From the NCBI GenBank assembly GCA_963815375.1, contig CAWFGX010000005.1, forward strand, positions 1,302,001 through 1,366,000: a stretch of 64,000 nt of DNA. Direction: 5' to 3'. Positions 18,586 through 26,959 of this stretch are shown here, piece by piece. The notes beneath the pieces are model-generated. The model was not told the DNA's origin. It made no database searches and saw only the letters and a program-made list of their open reading frames with translations. The DNA comes from JASHPR01 sp963815375 (GTDB taxonomy: Bacteria > Actinomycetota > Actinomycetes > Streptosporangiales > Streptosporangiaceae). Each line of letters starts with the position of its first letter. The stretch's first letter is position 1. The translations under genes were made by a program, and so were the position numbers.

Positions 18586-18924
18586 ATGGCTCAGAAGATT
18601 CAGACTATTTTCACCGATGACCTCGATGGCAGCTCGGCCGACGGAACGGTTCGCTTCGGTCTGGATGGCACCGATTATGTGATCGACCTCAATGCAGCGC
18701 ACGCCCTAGAGCTGCGGACGGCGCTGACGAAGTACGTTGAGGCTGGGCGTAAAGCTGGTGGTCCCGGGAGGCGGCCGGCACGTCGGGGCAGCGCTTCGAG
18801 AGCAGCAGGACTGAACTCATCGGAAGTTCGGGAGTGGGCCAAGGCCCAGGGCATTGACGTCAAGGACCGCGGGCGGATACCTGCGGAGCTGCTGGTTAAG
18901 TTCCAGTCGGCCAGAGCAAGCTAG
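18586..18924 (+). CDS. lsr2: Lsr2-family nucleoid-associated protein
   Basis: A 112-residue xenogeneic silencer that bridges DNA and prefers AT-rich sequence. The N-terminal oligomerisation domain starts MAQKIQTIFTDDLDGSSADG and includes TVRFGLDGTDYVIDLN. After a basic linker (RKAGGPGRRPARRG) the C-terminal DNA-binding domain has EVREWAKAQGIDVKDRGRIP, including the RGR minor-groove loop. Start ATG with GGAG eight bases upstream. Chromosomes usually have a core copy; an extra copy on an island may control the island's own genes. That role is inference. Confidence 0.93.
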   Translation: MAQKIQTIFTDDLDGSSADGTVRFGLDGTDYVIDLNAAHALELRTALTKYVEAGRKAGGPGRRPARRGSASRAAGLNSSEVREWAKAQGIDVKDRGRIPAELLVKFQSARAS

Positions 18925-18970
18925 CCAAAGCCAGGACTGGTAGTAAGCTCCAGCTCCCTTAAAGGTGACC

Positions 18971-19111
18971 GTGTCGAATCTGCTCGTTGTCTCGACGTCG
19001 GCTGCCATCACCGAGCAGCACCTGCTCGATACCCCCAAGGTTCTCGATTACATCAGCCACGGACTGCTCGAATGCTGGCGGCTTCTGGTTCGGCCGCACA
19101 CCATGCTTTGA
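18971..19111 (+). CDS. Possible small protein (46 residues)
   Basis: GTG at 18971 preceded by AAAGGTG; reads MSNLLVVSTSAAITEQHLLD and ends in RPHTML. No family recognised. It could be the start of a decayed gene. Confidence 0.25.
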   Translation: MSNLLVVSTSAAITEQHLLDTPKVLDYISHGLLECWRLLVRPHTML

Positions 19112-19177
19112 CGTCGCCGAGCAGCTGCTTCTTAGCCTGTCGCTTAGTGGGTAGCCCCATAAATTCGCCGGGTTCAG

Positions 19178-19612
19178 GTTTGGGTTGGCCGACTTGGCGA
19201 CCCGGTTGCAGCATCATGTACGCTATGAGGACTGCGACGCGCATATGGATGGGCTTGTGACACCCGGCCAGATCATGGTGTGGTTCCGTTTCGTGGCGCG
19301 TGCGGGATAGCTCCCGTATGACACCGGGGGTCTGTGGGCTATCCATCTGGGCGAAGATACGGCTCGGGTTGCGAACGTCCCGTTCCTGCAGGACGGGGTG
19401 GCTGAAGGCGATGTCGTCCGGTTTACGACCGATGCCGATGGCCTTAACTGGGCTGTGGAGCGATTGGAAGCCTCAGGGAACTGCACCGTGCGGGTGCTGC
19501 CAGTCCCGGACGGGTCCCTCAGCTGCCGTCGACACTGCTCGACAGCGGGCGGGCTGAAGGCTGGTGGCACTACGAGGCTTCGTGCGTCACTGACGCCTGG
19601 ATGGCTGCCTAA
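19178..19612 (+). pseudogene. DUF4265-family gene broken by a stop and a frameshift
   Basis: One frame reads TPGQIMVWFRFVARAG, hits TAG at 19308-19310, then continues in the same frame as LPYDTGGLWAIHLGEDTARV, then ANVPFLQDGVAEGDVVRFT and ASGNCTVRVLPVPDG. This is the DUF4265 pattern. Near 19520 coding sense moves to another frame (LLDSGRAEGWWHYEASCVTD, stop at 19610-19612). DUF4265 proteins are uncharacterised. Two lesions show it is no longer made as a full protein. Confidence 0.6.
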
Positions 19613-19656
19613 AATCCCAGGGAGTTTCCGGGCGCGTGGTAGCGTCCTGCGTCGCC

Positions 19657-20292
19657 ATGACTGATCCGTACGAGGAGGGTGATCCCGGTCGTTTGATGGC
19701 GGGAGCTGAGGTGCCGTTGTTCTCGATTCGGACGGTTGCCAACGCTCGCCGTGATCATCGGATCAGCGCCCTGACACTGGGTGAGTTTGAGCGCGAGCTG
19801 ACTGAGGTGGCATGGTTCGCGCATGTCGGCGAGCCGTCGCCGTGGGATGACGGCTGTGTGCGTATTTTCGGGTGGGAGCAGTGGCCGGGGCCGGAGGACG
19901 AGCAGGTCCTGGATCTCGCTTTGGCGCACCAGGATATTTGTGACCGCATTTTCGTGTCCTGCCCGCAGGCTGCCGCTGATCATCTGCAGGTGCTGTTCGA
20001 TCGGGTGTGCACGGCCGTGGTAAGCCGCGCTGGCGCTGCGGTGCCATTGTTTGACCCCGAACGGGACGCATGGCACGGGCCCACGCAGTGCGCGTGGGAT
20101 GCCGGCTATGCCGCGGCCCTGATCACCTGCGTCCTGGCCTGCGGCTGGCCGGTTCCTGAGGATCTGGCGGAGGTGTGGAACTGGTACCAGGCCGGGCACT
20201 GGCCGTCGGGTTTCACGGAGGAAACCGATGACGATCCAGCCGGCATGGACGCCGCGGATCTGAACGTCCCCCGTCGGCTGCTCGTCTACTGA
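19657..20292 (+). CDS. Hypothetical protein, 211 residues, acidic
   Basis: Good coding bias from ATG 19657 (MTDPYEEGDPGRLMAGAEVP); GTG 19636 is an in-frame alternative. Trp-rich and acidic with no membrane segment: WFAHVGEPSPWDDGCVRIFG, then AALITCVLACGWPVPEDLAE. No motif recognised. It follows the DUF4265 relic by 45 bp, so the two may once have formed an operon. Confidence 0.6.
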   Translation: MTDPYEEGDPGRLMAGAEVPLFSIRTVANARRDHRISALTLGEFERELTEVAWFAHVGEPSPWDDGCVRIFGWEQWPGPEDEQVLDLALAHQDICDRIFVSCPQAAADHLQVLFDRVCTAVVSRAGAAVPLFDPERDAWHGPTQCAWDAGYAAALITCVLACGWPVPEDLAEVWNWYQAGHWPSGFTEETDDDPAGMDAADLNVPRRLLVY

Positions 20293-20959
20293 GTGCCGCG
20301 CCGGGTCTGCGGCTTGTCCAGAGAGCGGCGGTGTTTGCACTGCAACCGTTGAACATGATCTTTGGTGTGGGCATTCAGGTCCGGCTTAGGTGAAGTCGGG
20401 CGAGGTTGACGTAGCTGGCAAGCTCGGCGGTCGTTCGCACGTCCGTAATGGTGCTATCGGATATTGGAACTGTCCGAATGCATGGCCTGGTGACGCACCG
20501 ATGATGGCTCGGGGCGCAGCTGCACACCCCCCCGAGACCAGTTCCAGCTGCGCCGCGCCTGCTAAATCGGCCCTCCGCTGGACGACGCCCCGGCTATCCC
20601 ATCTGAAGCAAGGATCCTGCATCAGACGAGATGCTCTTGCAGCCACCTCGCCCACGGCGGCAGGAAATCATGCGCGGACGCCGATTATATGCTCTTCTGT
20701 CCTCTTGTTCTTGGCAGCACGGTGGTGCACATATCCGGGCGTTCTGGGTGGTGATCATGCTGCATTGGGACGTGAAGATGAGAGCACTTTCAGCTGCCAG
20801 GCGAGGTACACCACCGACTCATTCTTGATCGCTGTGCTGCTCGACGTCGCACCTGACGGGCCAGCACGGTAATTACTGCGTCGGAGGGCTGAGGGCCAGC
20901 CTTCGGTGGATAGTATCCAGGCCAGCTGCCCCGCCGCCCTGCTCTCGCATCATGCCAGC
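20293..20959. other. 667-bp stretch without a supportable gene
   Basis: Open frames on both strands are short and show no family character. A minus-strand piece near 20400 reads TTAELASYVNLARLH, which might be a scrap of a coding region, but it cannot be extended. Probably decayed island DNA. Confidence 0.4.
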
Positions 20960-21195
20960 TGAGACCGTGGATCATGTCCTGGCTCCTCCTCAACGGCCTG
21001 GATGGAGTGACCCTTGGCTACCAGCGCGATCACCAGGTCATCGACCCCCACCAGCCGCAGCCGCCGCTTGGCCACGACCTCAGCGCAAACGAGCTGACCC
21101 GGTCGCGGGGCACCCGTCCTCGACCGGGCCGACCCCAGGGAGCCTTTTCGTCTTGGCCCGCCGCTGTTGCGGGAGTTGCCGCCGCGCTCCTGGCT
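20960..21195 (-). pseudogene. Fragment of an IS256-family transposase
   Basis: The minus strand reads EVVAKRRLRLVGVDDLVIAL then VAKGHSI, matching the IS256 phrase seen intact in this window at 56.9-58.1 kb (KIVAKRQRRLTGIDEMVISL). Upstream GGNSRNSG matches NSRNGYR of the family. Frame changes surround it and no catalytic residues remain. This is an old relic, distinct from the intact copy. Confidence 0.55.
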
Positions 21196-21459
21196 CACCG
21201 GCCGGACGGCACGGTCATTCTCTTCGGTGGCGAGCGCGGCGGACGGCGAAGAGTCCGGCCGGCACGCACGCCGGGTGCGGGAGACGTCGCTGGATCGGGT
21301 GGGGCGGAGGTGAGCCGTTATCGTGGGTCACCGGAATGTGCGCTTGGCGGCACTTGCTTCACAGGCCGCTGGTGTGAACTCGCCGGGCTGCCTGCGTGGC
21401 TGCGGTGGTGAGGATCCGAGCGCGGTTAGCACAGCAGCGCCGGGGCGCCGAACCGCTCA

Positions 21460-22845
21460 TCACGGGCATGCGGCATCTTGCCCGCAGAGCATAAGACCTT
21501 CGGTGTGCCGGATGTAGTTGACGAGGGTTGACCGGGACTGGAACGTCAGCGCGCTGTCCGCGGCGCTGGCCAGCGCGGGGGATGTGCCGTGCGCGAAACT
21601 GAACCGGTAGGTGGCGCAGCCGCCGGGGAATGTGTAGAAGCGGAGGCCGGAGAACTGCGGCGCCAGGCTCAGCGGATGCTCGAACCGGCGCGTGCCGGGC
21701 TGGTCGGAGGGGATCTGGCGGGCGCCCGAGGTGTCGCAGGTCGCAGTGAGGGTTACGGTGACCGCTCGCGGTCCTGCGCGATCGGAGTCCAGCCAGAAGC
21801 TGGACTGCCCGCTGGCGATGTCCGTGCCGCCAACGCTCCAGCCTGCCGGGAGTGCGGCGATACAGGGCAGCAGGGCAGCGGACGGGACTGCCTGGGCGCT
21901 GAGGATCATCGAATGGCCGGTGCCGCAGCTGGGGGCGTAGGCGCCCAGATTTCTGGCCGCCGGGAAGAAGGCATTCCCCGTTTCGCCCACGGCGGCGGTG
22001 ATGACGGCGAGCATCGCGGCTGCCAGCGCGACCCGCTTGATGTTCCAGCGTTGCAGCGCGATCGGCGGCCGCTGCGGGGCGAGGGCGCGGAATTCGCCGA
22101 GCAGGTCGCGCGGGTGCCGTTTCATGAAGGCGCGCAGCTGGGTCGGGCTGGCGACCCCGCGGGTGGCGGCGAATGCTTCGGCGAGCTCGGCTTCGGTGAA
22201 GTAGGCCAGCGCCCGCCGGTAGACCCGCTGCGGGTCGGTGCGCACGGCCAGGACGAGCATCATGTTGCCCAGGTCGACCGCCTGCCGCCATGGTGACGGG
22301 CGGACCTGGACGAAGGCCACGTCGATCAGCAGCAGCTCACCGGAGCGGACCATCAGGTTGCCTGGTTTGATGTCGCGGTGGGCGATCCCGGCGTCCCACA
22401 GCGTGCGGATCAGCTGCAGTCCCTGGTCGATCACCGTGTCGTCGACGTCGGCTTCGCCGATTTCGACGGCGCCGGTATGGAATTCGGTGACCAGCATGTA
22501 CTCGCGCTCGGGCGTGATCTCCACGATGCCGTACGGCCGGGCCGTGCGGACCCCGATGTCCTGCAGCAGGCGCAGGGCATAGTCCTCGTACTCGACCAGG
22601 CGCCGCACGGTCTGGAAGGGGTGCTCGTCCTCCAGGGAGCCGTACAGGATGGTCCGCCACAGCTTGTACCAGCGGTCGGCGCGCACGTGGCCCTTGGTGT
22701 AGAGCTTGGCGAACACGAACTCCTCCGGGCTGCCTTCGACTCGCAGCCGCAACGGCGTGGAGCCGGCGGAGGACTCCAGGCCGACCGGCTTGATCTCGGT
22801 CACCGTGAGCCCGAGCTGGTCACGCACGGCCTGGCGGATCGCCAC
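21460..22845 (-). CDS. Membrane-anchored kinase-like protein with extracytoplasmic domain
   Basis: 461 residues. The N-terminal part is a kinase-like fold of the small-molecule/RIO-like type: AKLYTKGHVRADRWYKLWRT near the Lys, catalytic loop AGIAHRDIKPGNLMV at about residue 152, and metal loop LIDVAF at about 171, where DFG is replaced by DVA. One membrane helix (about 272-295) is followed by a roughly 165-residue outside domain with Cys pairs (CGTGHSM, CIAAL, CDTSG, CATYR, LCGQDAAC). It overlaps the upstream PAP2-like gene by 46 bp and is the last gene of a four-gene operon. It may sense an outside signal and phosphorylate a lipid or protein; the substrate is unknown. Confidence 0.7.
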   Translation of the reverse strand: MAIRQAVRDQLGLTVTEIKPVGLESSAGSTPLRLRVEGSPEEFVFAKLYTKGHVRADRWYKLWRTILYGSLEDEHPFQTVRRLVEYEDYALRLLQDIGVRTARPYGIVEITPEREYMLVTEFHTGAVEIGEADVDDTVIDQGLQLIRTLWDAGIAHRDIKPGNLMVRSGELLLIDVAFVQVRPSPWRQAVDLGNMMLVLAVRTDPQRVYRRALAYFTEAELAEAFAATRGVASPTQLRAFMKRHPRDLLGEFRALAPQRPPIALQRWNIKRVALAAAMLAVITAAVGETGNAFFPAARNLGAYAPSCGTGHSMILSAQAVPSAALLPCIAALPAGWSVGGTDIASGQSSFWLDSDRAGPRAVTVTLTATCDTSGARQIPSDQPGTRRFEHPLSLAPQFSGLRFYTFPGGCATYRFSFAHGTSPALASAADSALTFQSRSTLVNYIRHTEGLMLCGQDAACP

Positions 22846-23609
22846 CCCCGCCGGCCTGTCACATCCACGTGCGCGGTGTTGCCGCGGCGGTAGGCGACCG
22901 GGAACGCCTCGTTCGGGGTGAAGAAACGGAACGCGGTGACCGGGATGGCCACGCCGAGCGCCACGCCCAGGAGCAGGTCATCCACGTGATCGACGGCCAG
23001 GTACAGGCGGGCCAGACAGAACACGGCGACCACGAGGGCCACCGCCGCCTTGGTGTAGGTGCGGGTGCGGCCCGGCACGGCCAGGCAGTAGACGATGCCC
23101 ATCAAGAAGATCGTGACGACCGCCGCCGGGGGCGACACCCCGGAGTACCCGCCCCAGCTGCCGATGATCGGCACGCCGTACGGGCGTGGCCTGGACAGCC
23201 CGTAGTAGATCGATGTCCCGGCAATCTCCAGGAACAACACGCTGCCCATGAACACCAGCAGGTGCCGCCAGCGCCGGAACGTCATCGTCAGGGCGACCAC
23301 CGACAGGCCGAGCGCGGTGGCCCCCCAGCCGGAGCCCGCCCCGTTGATCCGGTTGGCCACATCGGTCAGCCACGGCGTCCGTATCCCGGCCAGGAGGCGC
23401 AGCACCGACGTGCTGGCCCGGTCATCAACCCGGAGCCACGGCGTGTGCTGCGCGGCCAGGAACGCGCCGGCCAGGACCACGGCCCCTAGGATCAGCCACG
23501 CTGTCGTGGTGATGGTAAGCGGGTGCGGCAGCGGCGGCGGCGCGCCGGTCGGGCGGCGCTGGCGGCGGTCCTTCTGGACGGCCGGGCCGCGCGGCAAGCT
23601 GGTGCTCAT
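22800..23609 (-). CDS. PAP2-like integral membrane protein with degenerate active site
   Basis: 269 residues, about six membrane helices. It keeps PAP2 motif 1 (YGLSRPRPYG, about residue 138) and motif 3 (ARLYLAVDHVDDLLLGVALG, about 205), but motif 2, normally PSGH, reads GYSGVSPPAAV. Loss of the central His should weaken or abolish classical lipid-phosphate phosphatase activity; relatives of this divergent type may use other lipid substrates. The start (MSTSLPRGPAV) overlaps the preceding gene's stop as ATGA. It lies between the flippase-like gene and the membrane kinase, so a shared role with polyprenyl or glycerolipid phosphates is likely. Confidence 0.75.
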   Translation of the reverse strand: MSTSLPRGPAVQKDRRQRRPTGAPPPLPHPLTITTTAWLILGAVVLAGAFLAAQHTPWLRVDDRASTSVLRLLAGIRTPWLTDVANRINGAGSGWGATALGLSVVALTMTFRRWRHLLVFMGSVLFLEIAGTSIYYGLSRPRPYGVPIIGSWGGYSGVSPPAAVVTIFLMGIVYCLAVPGRTRTYTKAAVALVVAVFCLARLYLAVDHVDDLLLGVALGVAIPVTAFRFFTPNEAFPVAYRRGNTAHVDVTGRRGWRSARPCVTSSGSR

Positions 23610-26068
23610 ACATACTCCCGGTGCTGCAGGGACCGCCAGCACAGCCAGCCCGGCAGCACCGGCAGCCAGTAGGTCGCCAGCCGGTACAGCAGCACCGCCG
23701 AGACCGCGGGCCCAGGCTGCATGCCGACGCCGGTCAGCCCGGCGACCAGGGCGGCCTCGATCGCGCCGAGGCCGCCCGGCGTGGGGGCTGCCGCGGCCAG
23801 CGCTGCGGCGCCTAGGTACACCGCGCCGATCACGACCAGGCCAGGGCCCGCGCCGAACGCCTGGACCGAGGCGGCCAGGGCGGCGATGTAGGTGAGGGTG
23901 ATCAGGGCCGAGCCGCCGAACAGCAGGCCCAGCTTGACCGGGCTGGCGGCGGCCTGCCGCAGGCTGCCAGCCGCGGACCGGGCGCCGGGAACCAGCTGCT
24001 TGCGGGTCCAGCGGCGGCCCGGCCGTGTCGCCACCACGATGCCGATGACCGCGATGATCACCGCCAGGACAAGCAGGATCTTGCTGCCGGATGGCAGCTT
24101 GAAGGCTTTGGTGAGGTCGTGCCCGGCCAGCGCGAAGAACACCACTATCAGCAGGACGTGCATGACGGCGCCCGCGAGGCTGTTCACGCCGACCGCGGCG
24201 ACGCTGGCCGGGGCGGGAGTTCCGCTCTTTCGCAGGAACCGGGCGTTCAGCGCCATCCCGCCGACGTTGGCCGGCGACACCCGGTTGATGAACGACGACG
24301 CGCCCTGCGCCAGCACGGCCGGGCCGAACGGGACAGGGCCGGGCACCGCGCCGATCAGCGCTATCGCGCTGGCCACGTAGGTCAGCGCGGACAGACCGAT
24401 GATCACCGGCAGCCAGGCCCACTCAGCGTGCTGCAGCGCGTGCCAGCTGCTGCTCACCTGGGCGATCTGCGGCAGCAGGAAGTAAAAGGCGCCGGCCAGC
24501 GCGGCGATCGCCAGCAGGGTGCGCGGCCGCACCCGCCGCAGCCGGGCAAGATCCTGGTCTCCCTTGCCGCCGGAGGACGCGATCGCGGCCGCACGTGTTT
24601 TCTTCAGCAGCCCGTCCTGGCCCTTGATCTCGCGCCGGGTGCCGGCCGACAAGGCGAGCGGCTGCAGCAGCGGCACGGCGGCGGCGACACCATCAGCGCC
24701 GATCACGGCCGCCGCGGCGGCGACGGCACGGTCCGGGCCGATCCGGCCAGCCAGCGAGGTGAGCAGTTCGGCCACGTCGATGGCCCGCTGGCGGCCGGTC
24801 GCGGCGAGCTCGGCGAAGCTGAAGTCGGCCAGCACGGCAGACCCGTCCTGGCCGATCATGATGTTGCTGCCGTGCAGCGACCGGTGCGCGATCCCGGCCT
24901 GGTGCAGCCGGCCGACCTCGCGCCACACCTCGCGGGCGAGCTGATCGGTGATGCGACCGGCCGGGACCTCGTCCAGCGACTGGCCCGCTACCAGCTCCAT
25001 GGTCAGCAGCACCGTCCCGTCGCCGGCCCTGATGATCTGGCCGACGTGCGGCACCGCGACGTCGGCCCGCTCGGCCATCACCGCCAGCAGCGCCTCATGC
25101 TCGACGGCCTTGAAAAGCGAGGCCGCGGGCCTGGTGTCGCCGACGCCGCGCAGCCGGATGCCGCGCCAGGACCGGTACAGCAGGTCGGCATCCCGCTGGT
25201 CCGAGCCGAAAACCTTGACGAACAGGGCACGGCCGTCGCCGGTCACCGCCTGGAACGGCCGCGAGCCCTTCGCGTGGCGCACCGGCCCGGTCACCCGGCT
25301 AACGGGAACACCGCCCGCGCGCAGCGCCGCCGCCACCCCGGCCGGGCCTATCCGCCGGTCCGGCACCCCGAACACCACCAGCAGGGCCGCCCCCACGGTC
25401 ACCCCCGCCGCCAGCGCCAGCACCAGCTGCATCGGCAGCAGCCCGCCGGTGACCAGCCGGGCCACGGCGATCAGCAGCAGCACCACCCAGGCCGCCCGGC
25501 GCCAGGGTCGGCTCAGCCACGGCGCCACGCCCACCGCGACCGCCGCCAGTCCCGCCAGAACAGCCGGATCGGGGAACCCGGCGCCGGTCAGCCACGACCC
25601 CTGCCGAAGCCCCGTTGGCAGCGCGGCGGAGACGCCCGGCCCGGCCAGATAAGAGATGCCAACCACCAGCGCCGCGGCCGCCGCGAACCCGCCCGCCACC
25701 GTGGCCAGCACCCGGAATCGGCGGTACCGCAGCGCAGCCGCCAACAGCACCAGGGCCGCCGCCGCGATCGACACCTGCACCAGGCCAGTCAGCACCCGCC
25801 CGGCCGCGGTCGCGGGCCCGACCGCGGTGACCCCAGCCGCCGTCGGCCGCAGCAGGGCAGGCAGCAACGCAGCGACCACCGCCGCGACCGCGAGCGCCCC
25901 AGCCGCGGCGACCAGGCGGATCACATCGCCCGGATGCCGGTAACGAGAGGACGGCAGCCATAGTCGCACCTCCTTCGCGCTCGGTGCCGCAACACCGGCC
26001 CGCGGCTCACCGGGGGCCACCAACTGGTTTCCCCGGTGGGCCACACCGGCTGGGCGGTTCCGGTTCAT
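23606..26068 (-). CDS. Kinase-like domain fused to a flippase-like (LPG-synthase TM, UPF0104) domain
   Basis: 820 residues from ATG 26066-26068 (GGGGACGGAG upstream). Layout: N-terminal membrane helices (about 45-240), a cytoplasmic kinase-like domain (about 290-480; LFVKVFGSDQRDADLLYRSW, then GIAHRSLHGSNIMI and LADFSF), then a C-terminal eight-helix flippase-like domain (about 500-815) with FINRVSPANVGGMALNARFL and PTPGGLGAIEAALVAGLTG. In the catalytic loop HRD has become HRS, so it is probably a pseudokinase sensor. The flippase-like part resembles the membrane half of MprF and AglD/YbhN proteins, which move charged lipids. It shares ATGA overlaps with both neighbours. Confidence 0.8.
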   Translation of the reverse strand: MNRNRPAGVAHRGNQLVAPGEPRAGVAAPSAKEVRLWLPSSRYRHPGDVIRLVAAAGALAVAAVVAALLPALLRPTAAGVTAVGPATAAGRVLTGLVQVSIAAAALVLLAAALRYRRFRVLATVAGGFAAAAALVVGISYLAGPGVSAALPTGLRQGSWLTGAGFPDPAVLAGLAAVAVGVAPWLSRPWRRAAWVVLLLIAVARLVTGGLLPMQLVLALAAGVTVGAALLVVFGVPDRRIGPAGVAAALRAGGVPVSRVTGPVRHAKGSRPFQAVTGDGRALFVKVFGSDQRDADLLYRSWRGIRLRGVGDTRPAASLFKAVEHEALLAVMAERADVAVPHVGQIIRAGDGTVLLTMELVAGQSLDEVPAGRITDQLAREVWREVGRLHQAGIAHRSLHGSNIMIGQDGSAVLADFSFAELAATGRQRAIDVAELLTSLAGRIGPDRAVAAAAAVIGADGVAAAVPLLQPLALSAGTRREIKGQDGLLKKTRAAAIASSGGKGDQDLARLRRVRPRTLLAIAALAGAFYFLLPQIAQVSSSWHALQHAEWAWLPVIIGLSALTYVASAIALIGAVPGPVPFGPAVLAQGASSFINRVSPANVGGMALNARFLRKSGTPAPASVAAVGVNSLAGAVMHVLLIVVFFALAGHDLTKAFKLPSGSKILLVLAVIIAVIGIVVATRPGRRWTRKQLVPGARSAAGSLRQAAASPVKLGLLFGGSALITLTYIAALAASVQAFGAGPGLVVIGAVYLGAAALAAAAPTPGGLGAIEAALVAGLTGVGMQPGPAVSAVLLYRLATYWLPVLPGWLCWRSLQHREYV

Positions 26069-26820
26069 GTCCGTCTCCGTCCCCTGCCTGCGTGGTCTGG
26101 TGGAGCGACGGCAGCCAGACACTTGGTCCCGGCGTGCCGCTGTAGCTTGTTCTGCTGCCGCTGCAACTGGCCGGCTGCCAGGGCGGTGACCAGGGCGCAG
26201 GATGTGCCGAGCAGGATCCCGGCGGTGGCGTCGGATAGCCAGTGGGCGCCCAGGTAGGCGCGGGAGAGCCCCATCACGATGGAGAACGCCACCGCAGCCG
26301 CGCCCCACCAGGCGCGGCGCCGGCCCGCGGGCACCAGGGCGATGACCGCCGCCACGACGGTGACCGACGCGGCGACAGCGTGCCCGGACGGGAACGAGGC
26401 GCCGCTGGTGGCGACCAGCGGCCCGGGCGGCCTGGCCCGGTCGTAGATCCCTTTCAGCGAGCCGATCAGCACCTCCGATACCACCACGGCGGCGGCGAAG
26501 GCGGCCAGGTGCCACCACCGGCGCCGCAGGGCAAGGAACCCGGCTAGGGCGATCCGCACCGGCAGCGTGACGTACACCAGCCCGAGGATGTTGAAGACCT
26601 TGGCGACCGCGGTGAGGGCCGGTGCCCGCCCGGAGATCATCAGCCGCAGCCACGCATCGTCCAGCCGCTGGATGCGGGCCAGCGTGCCATGGCCGGCGAC
26701 CAAGGCGAACACCACCGCCGTCAGGACCACCACCCCCGCGGTCAGCAGGGCGGCCCGCCGGGGGCTGGCAACAAGCGCCTCCTCCTCCGGCCGGCCGGTC
26801 GGCCGGGTCACCCCGGGCAT
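26065..26820 (-). CDS. PAP2-family lipid phosphatase
   Basis: 251 residues with all three PAP2 motifs: LKGIYDRARPPG (about 120), SFPSGHAVAAS (about 143) and SRAYLGAHWLSDATAG (about 186). An integral membrane phosphatase expected to act on lipid phosphates such as phosphatidate or undecaprenyl pyrophosphate. The start ATG 26818-26820 has GCGAGG upstream; the frame is open further but without coding sense. It is the first gene of the operon, and its stop overlaps the next start (ATGA). Confidence 0.9.
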   Translation of the reverse strand: MPGVTRPTGRPEEEALVASPRRAALLTAGVVVLTAVVFALVAGHGTLARIQRLDDAWLRLMISGRAPALTAVAKVFNILGLVYVTLPVRIALAGFLALRRRWWHLAAFAAAVVVSEVLIGSLKGIYDRARPPGPLVATSGASFPSGHAVAASVTVVAAVIALVPAGRRRAWWGAAAVAFSIVMGLSRAYLGAHWLSDATAGILLGTSCALVTALAAGQLQRQQNKLQRHAGTKCLAAVAPPDHAGRGRRRT

Positions 26821-26894
26821 GTGGTACCTCGCCCGCACAGAGTCAGGCCCTCGGTGCGCCGGACGTAGCCGACCAGCGCCAACCGGGTTGTCAT
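26808..26894 (-). pseudogene. Leftover C-terminal tail of a second membrane-kinase gene
   Basis: The minus strand reads LALVGYVRRTEGLTLCGRGT then TCPG and stop, against TLVNYIRHTEGLMLCGQDA then ACP and stop at the end of the membrane kinase gene at 21.46 kb. It sits directly upstream of, and overlaps, the PAP2 start. It looks like the end of a lost paralogue that once preceded this operon. Confidence 0.5.
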
Positions 26895-26959
26895 GGCCTG
26901 ATCCCTTCATGCCGAGGGTGGATGGCGCTTCGGTTGTGCGGGCAGGGGCTCGCGACGGC

